Source: Gemmatimonadota bacterium (lineage in GTDB: Bacteria > Gemmatimonadota > Gemmatimonadetes > Longimicrobiales > Gaopeijiaceae). Taken from it: 53,790 nt of DNA. Made by a program: the position numbers and the translations under genes. Below the pieces are notes generated by a model. That model saw nothing but the letters and a program-made list of their open reading frames with translations. It had not been told where the DNA came from and made no database searches. The stretch is from contig JAJEBS010000144.1 of the NCBI GenBank assembly GCA_022822425.1, positions 1 through 53,790 on the forward strand. The letters run 5' to 3'. Positions 33,964 through 42,728 of the stretch are shown in pieces. The first letter of the stretch is position 1. Each line of letters opens with the position of its first letter.

Positions 33964-35672
33964 GGGCGGGCAGGCTCCGGAACAGGTCGGCCGCGGCCGC
34001 CGCGGCTCTGTGCGCGTGCCTGGCAGCCGGCTGCGCGTATTTCAACGCGCTCTACAATGCGCGGCGCGCCTTCGAGGATGCCCAGGCCGCCCGCCTGCGG
34101 GACCAGCCGCTCGAGGCTGCTTCGGCGTATCAGGAGGCCATCGACAAGGCCGCCCGCAGCTATCGGTCGGACGAATCCGGACGCTGGGCCGACGACGCGC
34201 TCTACATCATGGGCCGCGCCTACTTCCACAGCGGCGACTGGGCGCGGTCGCAGGCGGCGCTGGAGCGCCTGCTGGCAACCTCGAGCGATTCGAGCCTGCA
34301 CGCGGGTGCCCGCGTGTACCTCGGCGGCGTGGCGCTGGCCACGGGGCGGCGCGACCTCGGAATGCGACTTCTCGACGATGCCCTCGAAGAGGTCCCGGAC
34401 GCGATGCTGCGCGCGGAGGCGCATCTCTGGCGGGCCCGGGCCGCATTCGACGCCGGACGTACGCAGGAGGGATGGGCGGGCCTGGACCGGTCGGAGGCGA
34501 TCTCACGGGAGCTGGAGGTTCCGGTTGCCCTGGAGCGCCTGGTGCGCGGGCTCGACAACGACCGCTTCGAGAACGCGCGGGCGGGTGCGACAACCGTGCT
34601 CGAGCAGCCGTCCGGGGAGGTCTGGGCCGATACCGTTCTCGCAGGCGCGGAGCGAGCCTCCCTCCTCTGGGGGGCGGGATCCGCGGCGGCCATGTTGGCC
34701 GCGGCCGAAGGCAGCGAGTGGGCGCCTGCCGCACGCAGCCGGATCCGCTTCGAGCGGGCAAGGCTGCTCGCTCGCGCCGGGGATTCGGCCGCGGCCGCTG
34801 AAATGGCCCGGGAACTGGCCCGCGGTGACGACAGAACCGCGCGCGAGGCGCGCATCGCCCTCGCGCGGTGGCGGCTGAACTCCGTCGATCGTCTCGAGGA
34901 GCTGGAGGAAGTCCGGGCGATCCTGCTCCCGGCCATCGCCCTCTCCGAAGCAGTGCGGCTCATCGATTACATGGAGCACGTTGGGCTGTTCGTCGAAAGA
35001 GCGGCGATGGCGGGGGACCACCTCGCGCTTTTCGCCGGGGCCGAGCTCGCGCGCGACAGCCTCGGATCGCCGCGCCTGGCCTTCCGGCTCTTTACCCTGT
35101 ACGCCGACCGGGATCGCGGCTCCACCTGGGAGGCCAAGGCGTTGATGGCGGCGCTCGAACTGACCGACGATGCGGGGGAGCGGCAACCGCTCGCCGCCCG
35201 CCTGACTCAGCTGGACGACAATATCTACGTTCAGGCGTCCGCCGGAGCGGAGGCGCGGCCTGCGGACTATGCCATGGTGGAGGGCCGGCTCGGCACTTCC
35301 CTGGCGATCCTGCATCAGCGCGTTGCCGCGGAGGCTGCCAACCGGGATGTCGCCGTCCGGGAAACCGCACGCACGCTCGACAGCATCCGGGCCGCCGAGG
35401 AGCTGGTGCGGCGAATCGCCGCGGGGGACACGCTGCTGCTGGATTCCCTGAGGCTGGACTCGTTGCGGCTGGACTCGCTGAGGGCGGACTCGATTCGCAG
35501 GAGCGCCCCGGGCGCTACCTCGGCCGACGCATTCTTCGCCCCCGACACCGTCCTGCCGGCCGACTCGATCGTCCCGGGCGACTCCGTCCCGCGCAGGGAC
35601 ACCCTGGAACGCGCGCACCCATCGCCCGGACCGGGGCCGTCCCCATCGGAGAGCGAAACCGGTGCAGCTTGA
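33960..35672 (+). CDS. TPR-repeat lipoprotein
   Basis: The protein has 570 residues, with a signal and lipobox (CLAAGC, about residue 22) and then YFNALYNARRAFEDAQ, a motif seen in TPR lipoproteins of FCB bacteria. About six or more tetratricopeptide-like helix pairs cover residues 35-430 (for example ADDALYIMGRAYFHSGDWARSQAALERLL). Near residue 500 lies a short tandem repeat DSLRL-DSLRL-DSLRA encoded by a 15-nt unit, followed by a Pro/Asp/Ser-rich tail. It probably serves as a periplasmic scaffold on the outer membrane. The GTG start at 33960 overlaps the smpB stop; in-frame DNA upstream is a shadow. Confidence 0.8.
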   Translation: MRAGRLRNRSAAAAAALCACLAAGCAYFNALYNARRAFEDAQAARLRDQPLEAASAYQEAIDKAARSYRSDESGRWADDALYIMGRAYFHSGDWARSQAALERLLATSSDSSLHAGARVYLGGVALATGRRDLGMRLLDDALEEVPDAMLRAEAHLWRARAAFDAGRTQEGWAGLDRSEAISRELEVPVALERLVRGLDNDRFENARAGATTVLEQPSGEVWADTVLAGAERASLLWGAGSAAAMLAAAEGSEWAPAARSRIRFERARLLARAGDSAAAAEMARELARGDDRTAREARIALARWRLNSVDRLEELEEVRAILLPAIALSEAVRLIDYMEHVGLFVERAAMAGDHLALFAGAELARDSLGSPRLAFRLFTLYADRDRGSTWEAKALMAALELTDDAGERQPLAARLTQLDDNIYVQASAGAEARPADYAMVEGRLGTSLAILHQRVAAEAANRDVAVRETARTLDSIRAAEELVRRIAAGDTLLLDSLRLDSLRLDSLRADSIRRSAPGATSADAFFAPDTVLPADSIVPGDSVPRRDTLERAHPSPGPGPSPSESETGAA

Positions 35673-36621
35673 GCAGGAGCTGTTCGGGACGAGGTTCCAG
35701 AACCCGGTGTTGCTTGCGGCCGGCACCTGCGGCTTTGGCAGGGAACTGGCGGAGGTCATGGAACTCGACCGGCTGGGTGGGCTGGTCACCAAGTCCGTGA
35801 CCCTGGAACCGCGCGCGGGAAACCCGAAGCCCAGGGTCAGCGAGGGCGGTGGCGTGATGGTCAACTCCATCGGACTCGCCAATCCCGGGGTGGAGCGGGT
35901 CAAGGCCGAGAAGCTGCCCTGGCTCGCCTCGCGACTGAGGCGCGCGCAGGTCTTCGTCAGCGTGGCGGGACACGCGGTGCGGGAATACTGCGAGATCGTC
36001 GAACATCTCGAACCGGAGGGCGGATTCCTGGGATTCGAACTGAATCTCTCATGCCCCAACGTGCCGTTGGACGGCGTCCCCTTCGCGCTCGACACCGAAA
36101 TGCTGGCGACGGTGGTTGGCCGTGTGCGGGGGGTCACCGCCCGCCCGCTCCTGGTAAAACTGGCCCCCAATTCGCCCGATGTCGGCGCGGCCGCTGAAGC
36201 CGCGGTGGCTGCCGGCGGCGACGGGGTCACTCTCGTGAACACCATGCCGGCAATGGTGATCGATCCGGAGACGCGGCGCCCCCGGCTCGGGGCCGGTGGC
36301 GGGGGGCTCAGCGGTCCGGCGCTGCTCCCGGTCGGGGTGCACGCCGTGTGGCAGGCCAGTCGTCGCGTCCGCGCCCCGCTGGTCGGAGTCGGAGGTGTCC
36401 GCGGGCACCGCGATTGCCTACAGTATCTGCTCGCCGGGGCGTCGCTGGTTCAGGTGGGCACCGCCACCTTCGCCGATCCGCGCACCGCGCAGCGCGTCGT
36501 GCACGGATTGAGTGCCTACGGCCGCCGGAGGAACATCGGCGCGGTCGCGGAGCTGGTGGGCGCGGTCGGGTCGCCCGAGGGACCAGCGCCCTTCGCGAGC
36601 CGCGAGGCGTGCGCGCCGTGA
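35662..36621 (+). CDS. pyrD: dihydroorotate dehydrogenase (class 1B-like)
   Basis: The enzyme oxidises dihydroorotate to orotate in pyrimidine synthesis. The 319-residue protein is an FMN TIM barrel with LLAAGTCGFG, NSIGLANPGVE, FELNLSCPNV, LLVKLAPN, TLVNTMPAM and VGVGGVRG. These residues and the lack of a membrane helix point to class 1 type B, which normally uses a PyrK partner with FAD and an iron-sulfur cluster; no pyrK is next to it. The start is the GTG at 35662, overlapping the TPR gene end, and the stop overlaps pyrF as GTGA. Confidence 0.92.
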   Translation: MQLEQELFGTRFQNPVLLAAGTCGFGRELAEVMELDRLGGLVTKSVTLEPRAGNPKPRVSEGGGVMVNSIGLANPGVERVKAEKLPWLASRLRRAQVFVSVAGHAVREYCEIVEHLEPEGGFLGFELNLSCPNVPLDGVPFALDTEMLATVVGRVRGVTARPLLVKLAPNSPDVGAAAEAAVAAGGDGVTLVNTMPAMVIDPETRRPRLGAGGGGLSGPALLPVGVHAVWQASRRVRAPLVGVGGVRGHRDCLQYLLAGASLVQVGTATFADPRTAQRVVHGLSAYGRRRNIGAVAELVGAVGSPEGPAPFASREACAP

Positions 36622-37322
36622 GCGGCATCATCCTTGCCTTGGACTATCCGTCGGCCGGCCGGGCGCTGGAACTGGTCGATCTGCTGGCGGAGCGAGTCAA
36701 CTTCTACAAGGTCGGGCTGGAACTCTTCGCACGCGAAGGTCCCGCCGTCGTCCATCATCTCCGTAAACGAAAAAAACAAGTGTTCCTGGACCTCAAGCTG
36801 CACGACATTCCGCGCACCGTGGCGGGCGCCGTGGCCGCCGCCTCGGAAATCGGGGCGCGCCTGGTGACCGTGCACACTGCGGGGGGAGCGCACATGATGG
36901 AGGCTGCGGCCGAGGCCGTGAAGGACGGGACCCGCCTTCTGGGGGTGACCATGCTTACCTCCCTGGGGACATCGTCGCTTCCGCGCCGAGCCGATGGCGC
37001 GCGCGTGACGCTCGAAGACCATGTCCTCCAGCTCGCCGGCGAGGCGAGCGCGGCCGGTCTCCACGGCGTGGTGGCGTCGCCGCTGGAGGCCGCGGCACTG
37101 AGACGCCGCTTCGGGGACGGACTCCTCGTCGTCACTCCGGGGATCCGCCTGCCGCAGCAGTCTCGTCACGACCAGCGCCGCGTCGCGACGCCCCGCCGCG
37201 CCTGCGAGGCCGGAGCCGACTACCTGGTCATCGGGCGGGCTGTGACCGGTGCCCCGGATCCCTGCGCCGCTCTCGATGCCGTCGAGCGCGACCTGGCCCC
37301 CGCCATCCGCGACTCATGCTGA
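36618..37322 (+). CDS. pyrF: orotidine 5'-phosphate decarboxylase
   Basis: PyrF turns OMP into UMP, the last step of de novo pyrimidine synthesis. The 234-residue protein has IILALDYPSAGRALELVD at the N-terminus, YKVGLELF, the catalytic FLDLKLHDIPRTV with the Lys/Asp array, VVTPGIRL and YLVIGRAVTGAPDP, which binds phosphate. The length is typical of the short bacterial type. The GTG at 36618 overlaps the pyrD stop, so the two are coupled. The following small gene overlaps its end by seven bases. Confidence 0.95.
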   Translation: MSGIILALDYPSAGRALELVDLLAERVNFYKVGLELFAREGPAVVHHLRKRKKQVFLDLKLHDIPRTVAGAVAAASEIGARLVTVHTAGGAHMMEAAAEAVKDGTRLLGVTMLTSLGTSSLPRRADGARVTLEDHVLQLAGEASAAGLHGVVASPLEAAALRRRFGDGLLVVTPGIRLPQQSRHDQRRVATPRRACEAGADYLVIGRAVTGAPDPCAALDAVERDLAPAIRDSC

Positions 37323-37786
37323 AGGCCGGGGGGTTGAAGCGCGCGTACCCGACGGGCGTTTTCGTCGTGCTGGTCGTGCTCGGTGCCTCAACCCCCGGGC
37401 CGTCGCCGACCCCGGCGTCCCAGGCGTCCCTGGAGGGGGCCGCAACCAATCTCGCGCGCATGTGGGAGCGCGGCTCCATCGATGTCTTCGTGCAGGTTCT
37501 GGTGGCTACCGGCATCCGTCTGCGGGTGGGAGGCGAAGACCACGTTTCGCTTTCGAGACGTCAGGCGGTCGCCGTGCTGCGCGACTATCTGGCCGGGCAC
37601 CGAACCGAGTCGACGCAACTGGAGCGGGTCGCCGAAGTCGGGGGATCTCCGCTTCAGGGGTACGCGGCGCTCCGCTGGACGGTCGTCCACGAAGGAGCCT
37701 CCCGGTTGGTCGAACACAGTATCTACGTCGGCTTCGTGCGCGAGGACGAGGCCTGGCGCGTCTTTGAAGTCCGCGTACTCCAGTGA
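37316..37786 (+). CDS. small exported protein, possibly DUF4783-like
   Basis: The 156-residue protein has a signal or anchor helix (GVFVVLVVLGAS) and then a domain of about 115 residues with the flow helix (LARMWERGSIDVFVQVLV), strand, helix (SRRQAVAVLRDYLAGH), strands, ending FVREDEAWRVFEVRVLQ. This resembles NTF2/SnoaL-like and DUF4783 proteins, which are common in FCB bacteria as small periplasmic proteins. The function is unknown. It overlaps pyrF by seven bases and precedes cysS by 58 bp. Confidence 0.75.
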   Translation: MLKAGGLKRAYPTGVFVVLVVLGASTPGPSPTPASQASLEGAATNLARMWERGSIDVFVQVLVATGIRLRVGGEDHVSLSRRQAVAVLRDYLAGHRTESTQLERVAEVGGSPLQGYAALRWTVVHEGASRLVEHSIYVGFVREDEAWRVFEVRVLQ

Positions 37787-37844
37787 GCGCCGGCAATCCC
37801 GTGCGCGATCCTTCCGCGATTCCGTTCCTCTCACGCAACCCGGC

Positions 37845-39305
37845 ATGAGCCTTCACCTCCATGATACGCTGACGCGCTCACTGCGTCCCTTCGCACCGCT
37901 CCGACCGGGGCGGGTGGGCATCTACGGCTGTGGCCCCACGGTGTACGGGCGTGCGCACATCGGCAATTTCCGCGCCTTTGTCGTCTACGATCTGCTCCAT
38001 CGCTACCTGGAGTGGCTGGGGTACGAAGTCCGTTTCGTCGTGAACCTCACCGACGTCGACGACCGCATCGTCGAACTCGCCGCCGAAACGGGGCAGTCGA
38101 TCGCCGAGTTCGCCGCTCCGCATGTGCGGTCGTTTCTCACCGACGCCGACACCCTCGGCATGCGGCCCTTCGACAGCCATCCCCGGGCCACGGAATACGT
38201 TCGCGAGATGACCGCGTTCGTGTCCCGGCTGGTGGAGCGGGGGCTCGCCTACGCCACTTCCGACGGCTCCGTCTACTTTCGGATTTCGGGGTTCCCGGAA
38301 TACGGCCGGCTCTCGCGCATCGACCCGGATGCCCTGCGTCCCGGGGAGCGCGTTGCGGACGACAAGTACGAGAAGGACGACATCCGCGACTTCGCGCTCT
38401 GGAAGGTGGCCAGGCCGGAGGACGAGTACGCGGACGCCGCCTGGGAGTCCCCCTGGGGCCGGGGCCGGCCCGGATGGCACCTCGAGTGTTCGGTCATGGC
38501 GCTGAGCGAGATCGGCGACACCCTGGACATTCACCTGGGCGGCGAAGACCTGATGTTCCCGCATCACGAAGACGAGATCGCCCAGTCGGAGGGCGCGACC
38601 GGCAAGACGTTCGCGCGCCACTGGATTCACGTGAAGCATCTCATGGTGGAGGGCCGGAAGATGTCGAAGTCGCTCGGCAACACCTACACCGTCCCGCAGT
38701 TGACCGAGAGATCCGAGCCCGCCGCGATTCGGCACCTGCTGCTGTCCGCCCAGTACCGCAGCGAACTCAACTTCACCTTCACGGGACTGGAGGCGTCGCG
38801 CCGGGCCGTGCAGCGCCTGCTCGACTTCCGTGACCGCCTCGCGCGCACGCCGACCCGTCCCGGTGCTCCGCCCGCGGGAATCGACGCACTCGCCGGCGAA
38901 GCCCTGGCGCGCTTCCGCGAGGCGATGGACGACGATCTGAACACCGCCGGCGCCCTGGCCGCGCTGTTCGTATTCGTCAAGGAGGCCAACACCGCCCTGG
39001 ACGGGGCGGGGGGTGCGGTCAGCGCGAGCGACCGGGAATCGGCGGAAGCGGCTCTGGCCTCCATGGACGAGGTGCTCGGGGTGCTCGAGCTGGCGCTGGC
39101 CGGGCGCGAGGTGGACGAGCCGGAGCGGGAGCGCATCGAGGTCCTGGTCGCGAAGCGCGACCTCGCCCGGTCGCGCCGCGACTTCGCGCAGGCGGACGCC
39201 ATCCGCGACCAGTTGGCCGGCGAGGGAATCGTGCTCGAGGACTCGCCTGACGGAACCCGCTGGAAGCACGCGAGGTCGAGAGCCGGGTCCGCGGCGGCCC
39301 GCTGA
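37845..39305 (+). CDS. cysS: cysteinyl-tRNA synthetase
   Basis: CysS charges tRNA-Cys. The 486-residue protein has class I motifs: YGCGPTVYGRAHIGNFR (HIGH-type HIGN and a zinc-binding Cys), GWHLECSVM (second zinc cysteine), HLGGEDLMFPHHEDEIAQSE (two more zinc ligands) and KMSKSLGN. The C-terminal helical domain is present (about 370-470). The ATG at 37845 starts the domain correctly; in-frame sequence upstream is a shadow of the previous gene. It is the last gene before the tRNA cluster. Confidence 0.96.
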   Translation: MSLHLHDTLTRSLRPFAPLRPGRVGIYGCGPTVYGRAHIGNFRAFVVYDLLHRYLEWLGYEVRFVVNLTDVDDRIVELAAETGQSIAEFAAPHVRSFLTDADTLGMRPFDSHPRATEYVREMTAFVSRLVERGLAYATSDGSVYFRISGFPEYGRLSRIDPDALRPGERVADDKYEKDDIRDFALWKVARPEDEYADAAWESPWGRGRPGWHLECSVMALSEIGDTLDIHLGGEDLMFPHHEDEIAQSEGATGKTFARHWIHVKHLMVEGRKMSKSLGNTYTVPQLTERSEPAAIRHLLLSAQYRSELNFTFTGLEASRRAVQRLLDFRDRLARTPTRPGAPPAGIDALAGEALARFREAMDDDLNTAGALAALFVFVKEANTALDGAGGAVSASDRESAEAALASMDEVLGVLELALAGREVDEPERERIEVLVAKRDLARSRRDFAQADAIRDQLAGEGIVLEDSPDGTRWKHARSRAGSAAAR

Positions 39306-39308
39306 CCG

Positions 39309-39337
39309 TTGACTTCCGCGGCGAAGCCGGGTAGCAG
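39309..39337 (+). promoter_or_regulatory. candidate promoter for the tRNA-tuf cluster
   Basis: TTGACT (39309-39314) and TAGCAG (39332-39337) are spaced by 17 bp, ending 10 bp before the first tRNA base. The -10 is poor, but the distance is right for a tRNA operon. Confidence 0.4.
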
Positions 39338-39346
39338 TAGTCGCGC

Positions 39347-39419
39347 GCTGGCGTAGCTCAACAGGTAGAGCAGCTGATTTGTAATCAGCAGGTTGGGGGT
39401 TCGAGTCCCTTCGCCAGCT
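39347..39419 (+). tRNA. tRNA-Thr (anticodon UGU)
   Basis: A full 73-nt cloverleaf is visible: acceptor GCTGGCG/CGCCAGC, D-stem GCTC/GAGC, anticodon stem GCTGA/TCAGC with loop TTTGTAA, and a T-arm with TTCGAGT. The anticodon is TGT. The 3' CCA is not encoded. It is the first of four tRNAs before tuf, as in thrU-tyrU-glyT-thrT of E. coli. Confidence 0.95.
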
Positions 39420-39650
39420 TGCCGGCTGACGATGCGGAGTTTCCCTGGTCGTGCGGTCCGGGCGGCCCTCGGCGGCGCCACCCGCGGTCGTCAAGACCGT
39501 CTGGGTATCACCCTTTACCTTTCCTCAACGAGAAGTTACCTTTCGGGGCTTGATCGTAAAGGCCCGCCTCAGGTGCCCGAGGGCATCCTTGCTCCGCAGC
39601 CGGAGGCGCGAAGGGGCGCTCCGAACACAGGAGTTTCGAGAGAAATGCTC
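39420..39650 (+). other. 231-bp spacer between tRNA-Thr and tRNA-Tyr
   Basis: This is unusually long for a tRNA operon. It holds a 9-bp direct repeat TTACCTTTC (39515-39523 and 39536-39544) with a 21-bp pitch. No gene or clear terminator is seen. Confidence 0.4.
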
Positions 39651-39732
39651 GGTGGGGTACCGAAGCGGTCAAACGGGGCAGACTGTAAATCTGCTGGCAA
39701 TGCCTTCGGAGGTTCGAATCCTCCCCCCACCA
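39651..39732 (+). tRNA. tRNA-Tyr (anticodon GUA)
   Basis: An 82-nt class II tRNA with acceptor GGTGGGG/CCCCACC and discriminator A, anticodon stem GCAGA/TCTGC with loop CTGTAAA, and a long variable arm, as expected for bacterial tRNA-Tyr. No encoded CCA. Confidence 0.95.
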
Positions 39733-39773
39733 TTGGGCGCGTCGCCGTTCCAGGTTGCGAAATGAAAATTCCA

Positions 39774-39847
39774 GCGGGAGTAGCTCAGTTGGCTAGAGCA
39801 TCAGCCTTCCAAGCTGAGGGTCGCGGGTTCGAGTCCCGTCTCCCGCT
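39774..39847 (+). tRNA. tRNA-Gly (anticodon UCC)
   Basis: A 74-nt cloverleaf with acceptor GCGGGAG/CTCCCGC, D-stem GCTC/GAGC, anticodon stem TCAGC/GCTGA with loop CTTCCAA, and T-stem GCGGG/CCCGT. The anticodon is TCC. No encoded CCA. Confidence 0.95.
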
Positions 39848-39874
39848 CTTGATCCCGAAGCGGAAGGGAGCAGC

Positions 39875-39946
39875 GCTCTGGTAGCTCAGGGGTAGAGCGC
39901 TTCCTTGGTAAGGAAGAGGTCCCGGGTTCAAATCCCGGCCAGAGCT
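39875..39946 (+). tRNA. tRNA-Thr (anticodon GGU)
   Basis: A 72-nt cloverleaf with acceptor GCTCTGG/CCAGAGC, anticodon stem CTTCC/GGAAG with loop TTGGTAA, and T-stem CCGGG/CCCGG. The anticodon is GGT. It precedes tuf by 66 bp, and the tRNA and tuf are probably on one transcript. No encoded CCA. Confidence 0.95.
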
Positions 39947-40012
39947 TGCCCGGGCCTCCGGGGCCCTGAAACCACGATTCACCTGAACCGAACGGAGTGA
40001 GGTAGCGGAGAA

Positions 40013-41203
40013 ATGGCAAAGGAGAAGTTCGACCGGACAAAGCCGCACGTGAACGTCGGCACCATCGGGCACGTTGACCACGGGAAGACGACGCTCACCG
40101 CAGCGATCACCTTCACGCAGGCCAAGAAACACGGTGGCGACGCGATTGCTTTCGACGAGATCGACAAGGCTCCGGAGGAGCGCGAACGCGGCATCACGAT
40201 CGCCACGGCGCACGTCGAGTACGAGACGGCGAACCGTCACTACGCCCACGTGGACTGCCCGGGCCACGCCGACTACGTGAAGAACATGATCACCGGCGCC
40301 GCCCAGATGGACGGAGCGATCCTGGTCGTGTCCGCGGCGGACGGGCCCATGCCGCAGACCCGGGAGCACATCCTGCTCGCCCGCCAGGTCAACGTGCCCT
40401 ACATCGTCGTCTTCCTCAACAAGGTGGACATGGTCGACGACGAGGAACTGCTCGAGCTGGTCGAGCTGGAGGTGCGCGAACTGCTCTCCGAGTACGACTT
40501 CCCCGGCGACGACATCCCCGTGGTGATGGGGAGCGCGCTCAAGGCCATGGAGGCCGCGGGAGAGGGGCCCGATGTCGATTGCATCCAGGAACTCATGGAC
40601 GCGATCGACTCCTACATCCCGCAGCCGGAGAGGGACATCGACAAGCCCTTCCTGATGCCGGTCGAGGACGTGTTCAGCATCACCGGGCGGGGCACGGTGG
40701 CCACCGGACGCATCGAGAGCGGCATAGTGAAGGTCGGCGATCAGGCGGAAATCGTTGGAATGGACCGGGACCGCAAGACGGTCGTGACCGGCGTCGAGAT
40801 GTTTCGCAAGCTGCTCGATCAGGGCCAGGCGGGAGACAACGCCGGGCTCCTGCTTCGTGGTGTCGGCAAGACCGAGATCCAGCGCGGCCAGGTGCTCGCA
40901 CAGCCGGGCTCGATCACTCCGCACACTCACTTCAAGGCCGAGGTGTACGTCCTGACCAAGGGTGAGGGCGGCAGGCACACGCCGTTCTTCAACGGCTACC
41001 GGCCCCAGTTCTACTTCCGCACCACGGACGTCACGGGCGCGACCAGCCTCCCCGAAGGTGTCGAGATGGTCATGCCGGGCGACAACGTGCAGATGGAGGT
41101 CGAGCTCATCACGCCCATCGCCATGGACAAGGAGCTTCGCTTCGCGATCCGCGAGGGTGGGCGCACGGTCGGCGCCGGCGTCGTCACCGAGGTCATCGCG
41201 TAG
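40013..41203 (+). CDS. tuf: elongation factor Tu
   Basis: EF-Tu carries aminoacyl-tRNA to the ribosome using GTP. The 396-residue protein shows the P-loop [15 protein letters not shown], the switch I region [24 protein letters not shown], the NKVDMVDD guanine motif and GSALKA. Domains II and III follow with [11 protein letters not shown] and [24 protein letters not shown]. It begins [20 protein letters not shown] after a good upstream purine tract. It is followed by rpmG after four bases. No other copy lies in this window. Confidence 0.97.
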   Translation: MAKEKFDRTKPHVNVGTIGHVDHGKTTLTAAITFTQAKKHGGDAIAFDEIDKAPEERERGITIATAHVEYETANRHYAHVDCPGHADYVKNMITGAAQMDGAILVVSAADGPMPQTREHILLARQVNVPYIVVFLNKVDMVDDEELLELVELEVRELLSEYDFPGDDIPVVMGSALKAMEAAGEGPDVDCIQELMDAIDSYIPQPERDIDKPFLMPVEDVFSITGRGTVATGRIESGIVKVGDQAEIVGMDRDRKTVVTGVEMFRKLLDQGQAGDNAGLLLRGVGKTEIQRGQVLAQPGSITPHTHFKAEVYVLTKGEGGRHTPFFNGYRPQFYFRTTDVTGATSLPEGVEMVMPGDNVQMEVELITPIAMDKELRFAIREGGRTVGAGVVTEVIA

Positions 41204-41207
41204 TCCC

Positions 41208-41360
41208 ATGGCCAGAGATCGCGTGATCCTCGCGTGCGTGGAGTGCAAGGACCGCAACTACACCACGAAAAAGAACAAGCGTCTGCACCCCGGACGGGTG
41301 CATTTCCGCAAGTACTGCCCGCGCTGCCGCAGGCACGTCGGGCACAAGGAAACCAAGTAG
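41208..41360 (+). CDS. rpmG: 50S ribosomal protein L33 (zinc-binding form)
   Basis: The 50-residue protein begins MARDRVILACVECKDRNY and ends with CPRCRRHVGHKETK. Two CxxC pairs show the C+ zinc-ribbon form. It lies between tuf and secE in the standard order. Confidence 0.95.
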   Translation: MARDRVILACVECKDRNYTTKKNKRLHPGRVHFRKYCPRCRRHVGHKETK

Positions 41361-41379
41361 CGAGACCCCGAGGCGCAGG

Positions 41380-41586
41380 ATGCCCAACATTATCGAGACT
41401 TCGGCGGGGTTCGCGCGCGAGTCGTGGACGGAGTTGCAGCGCGTGACCTGGCCCGACTCGGGTCAGCTGCGCAACGCGACCTGGGTGGTGATCCTCTTCG
41501 TGATCGCCATCTCGCTCGTCATCTTCGCCATGGACGGCGTCGTGCGCTTCGTCGTCGACTTCGTCATGGGCATCTTCGGCGCGTGA
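41380..41586 (+). CDS. secE: preprotein translocase subunit SecE
   Basis: SecE clamps SecY in the Sec channel. The 68-residue protein is the short one-helix form: a conserved amphipathic region (SWTELQRVTWPDSGQ) and one membrane helix (ATWVVILFVIAISLVIFAM). It lies 19 bp after rpmG and 7 bp before nusG. Confidence 0.96.
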   Translation: MPNIIETSAGFARESWTELQRVTWPDSGQLRNATWVVILFVIAISLVIFAMDGVVRFVVDFVMGIFGA

Positions 41587-41593
41587 GGACTCG

Positions 41594-42142
41594 ATGAGCG
41601 GGTCCAGATGGTACGTGGTCCAGAGCTATTCGGGGCACGAGAAGAAGGTGAAACGGTTTATCGACCGCAAGATCGAGGAAGGCTACAACCCCGAGATCCT
41701 GGAGACCCTGGTGCCGACCCAGGAAGTCATGGAGATCCGCAACGGGAAGCGGGTCCAGGTCGAACGCCGCCTCTATCCCGGCTACGTCCTGGTGCACATC
41801 GAGGTCGGCGAAGATCTGACGCTCGACTCGCGTACCATGCACGCCATCAACGACATCAAGGGCGTCATCAAGTTCGTGGGGGGAGGCAGGAAGCCCCAAC
41901 CCCTGAGCGAGGACGAGGTGCGCAAGCTCCTCGGCATCGAGACCGAGGAAGAAAAGGAGGCTCGAGCGGAAGTCCCCTTCCACATCGGTCAGGCCGTGGA
42001 AGTGACCCAGGGCCCGTTCACGGACTTTTCGGGAACGGTCCAGTCCGTGGATGCCGACAAGGGAAAGGTGAAGGTGGAAGTCTCCCTCTTCGGGCGTCCG
42101 ACTTCCGTGGAACTCGATTTCGCTCAGCTCAAGGGATACTGA
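41594..42142 (+). CDS. nusG: transcription termination/antitermination factor NusG
   Basis: NusG binds RNA polymerase and links it to ribosomes or Rho. The 182-residue protein has the NGN domain (RWYVVQSYSGHEKKVKRFI, LYPGYVLVHIE, GVIKFVGGG) and a C-terminal KOW domain with GQAVEVTQGPFTDFSGTVQSVD. No insertion is seen. It is followed by rplK after 93 bp. Confidence 0.97.
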   Translation: MSGSRWYVVQSYSGHEKKVKRFIDRKIEEGYNPEILETLVPTQEVMEIRNGKRVQVERRLYPGYVLVHIEVGEDLTLDSRTMHAINDIKGVIKFVGGGRKPQPLSEDEVRKLLGIETEEEKEARAEVPFHIGQAVEVTQGPFTDFSGTVQSVDADKGKVKVEVSLFGRPTSVELDFAQLKGY

Positions 42143-42235
42143 ACGGCGGACTCGGAGCCGAAGGTGGAACTGCGGCTCCCGAAGGCGTCCGAACGGCTGT
42201 CGGGCGCGTGCCGGCTTATCGACCAGGTAACGTAA

Positions 42236-42661
42236 ATGGCGAAGAAGGTCATCGGATTCATCAAGCTGCACGTGCCCGGAGGGCAGGCTAATCCGGCACC
42301 CCCGGTCGGGCCCGCGCTGGGCCAGCACGGCGTGAACATCATGGAGTTCTGCAAGCAGTTCAACGCCAGAACCCAGCAGCAGCAGGGCACGACGATACCG
42401 GTCGAAATCACCGTCTTCGCCGACCGGTCGTTCAGCTTCATCACCAAGACGCCGCCGGCATCGGTCCTGCTCAGGAAGGCAGCCGGACTGGAAAAGGGAT
42501 CCGGCGAACCGAACCGCACCAAGGTCGCCCGTGTGACCGCCGCCCAGTTGAAGGAGATCGCGGAAACCAAGATGCCCGACCTGAACGCAGGCGACGTGGA
42601 CTCGGCCGTGCGCATGATCGCCGGGACCGCGCGCTCGATGGGCATCGAGGTGGACTGGTAG
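42236..42661 (+). CDS. rplK: 50S ribosomal protein L11
   Basis: The 141-residue protein shows [37 protein letters not shown] and a C-terminal rRNA-binding domain ending SMGIEVDW. It forms the GTPase-associated region with L10-L12. It starts the L11-L1 part of the block. Confidence 0.97.
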   Translation: MAKKVIGFIKLHVPGGQANPAPPVGPALGQHGVNIMEFCKQFNARTQQQQGTTIPVEITVFADRSFSFITKTPPASVLLRKAAGLEKGSGEPNRTKVARVTAAQLKEIAETKMPDLNAGDVDSAVRMIAGTARSMGIEVDW

Positions 42662-42728
42662 ACCCGACGAACCACTCCATGCCAGCCGCCAGGGGTGGGA
42701 GGGTGTCACAAGCCGGCTCAATTCCATA

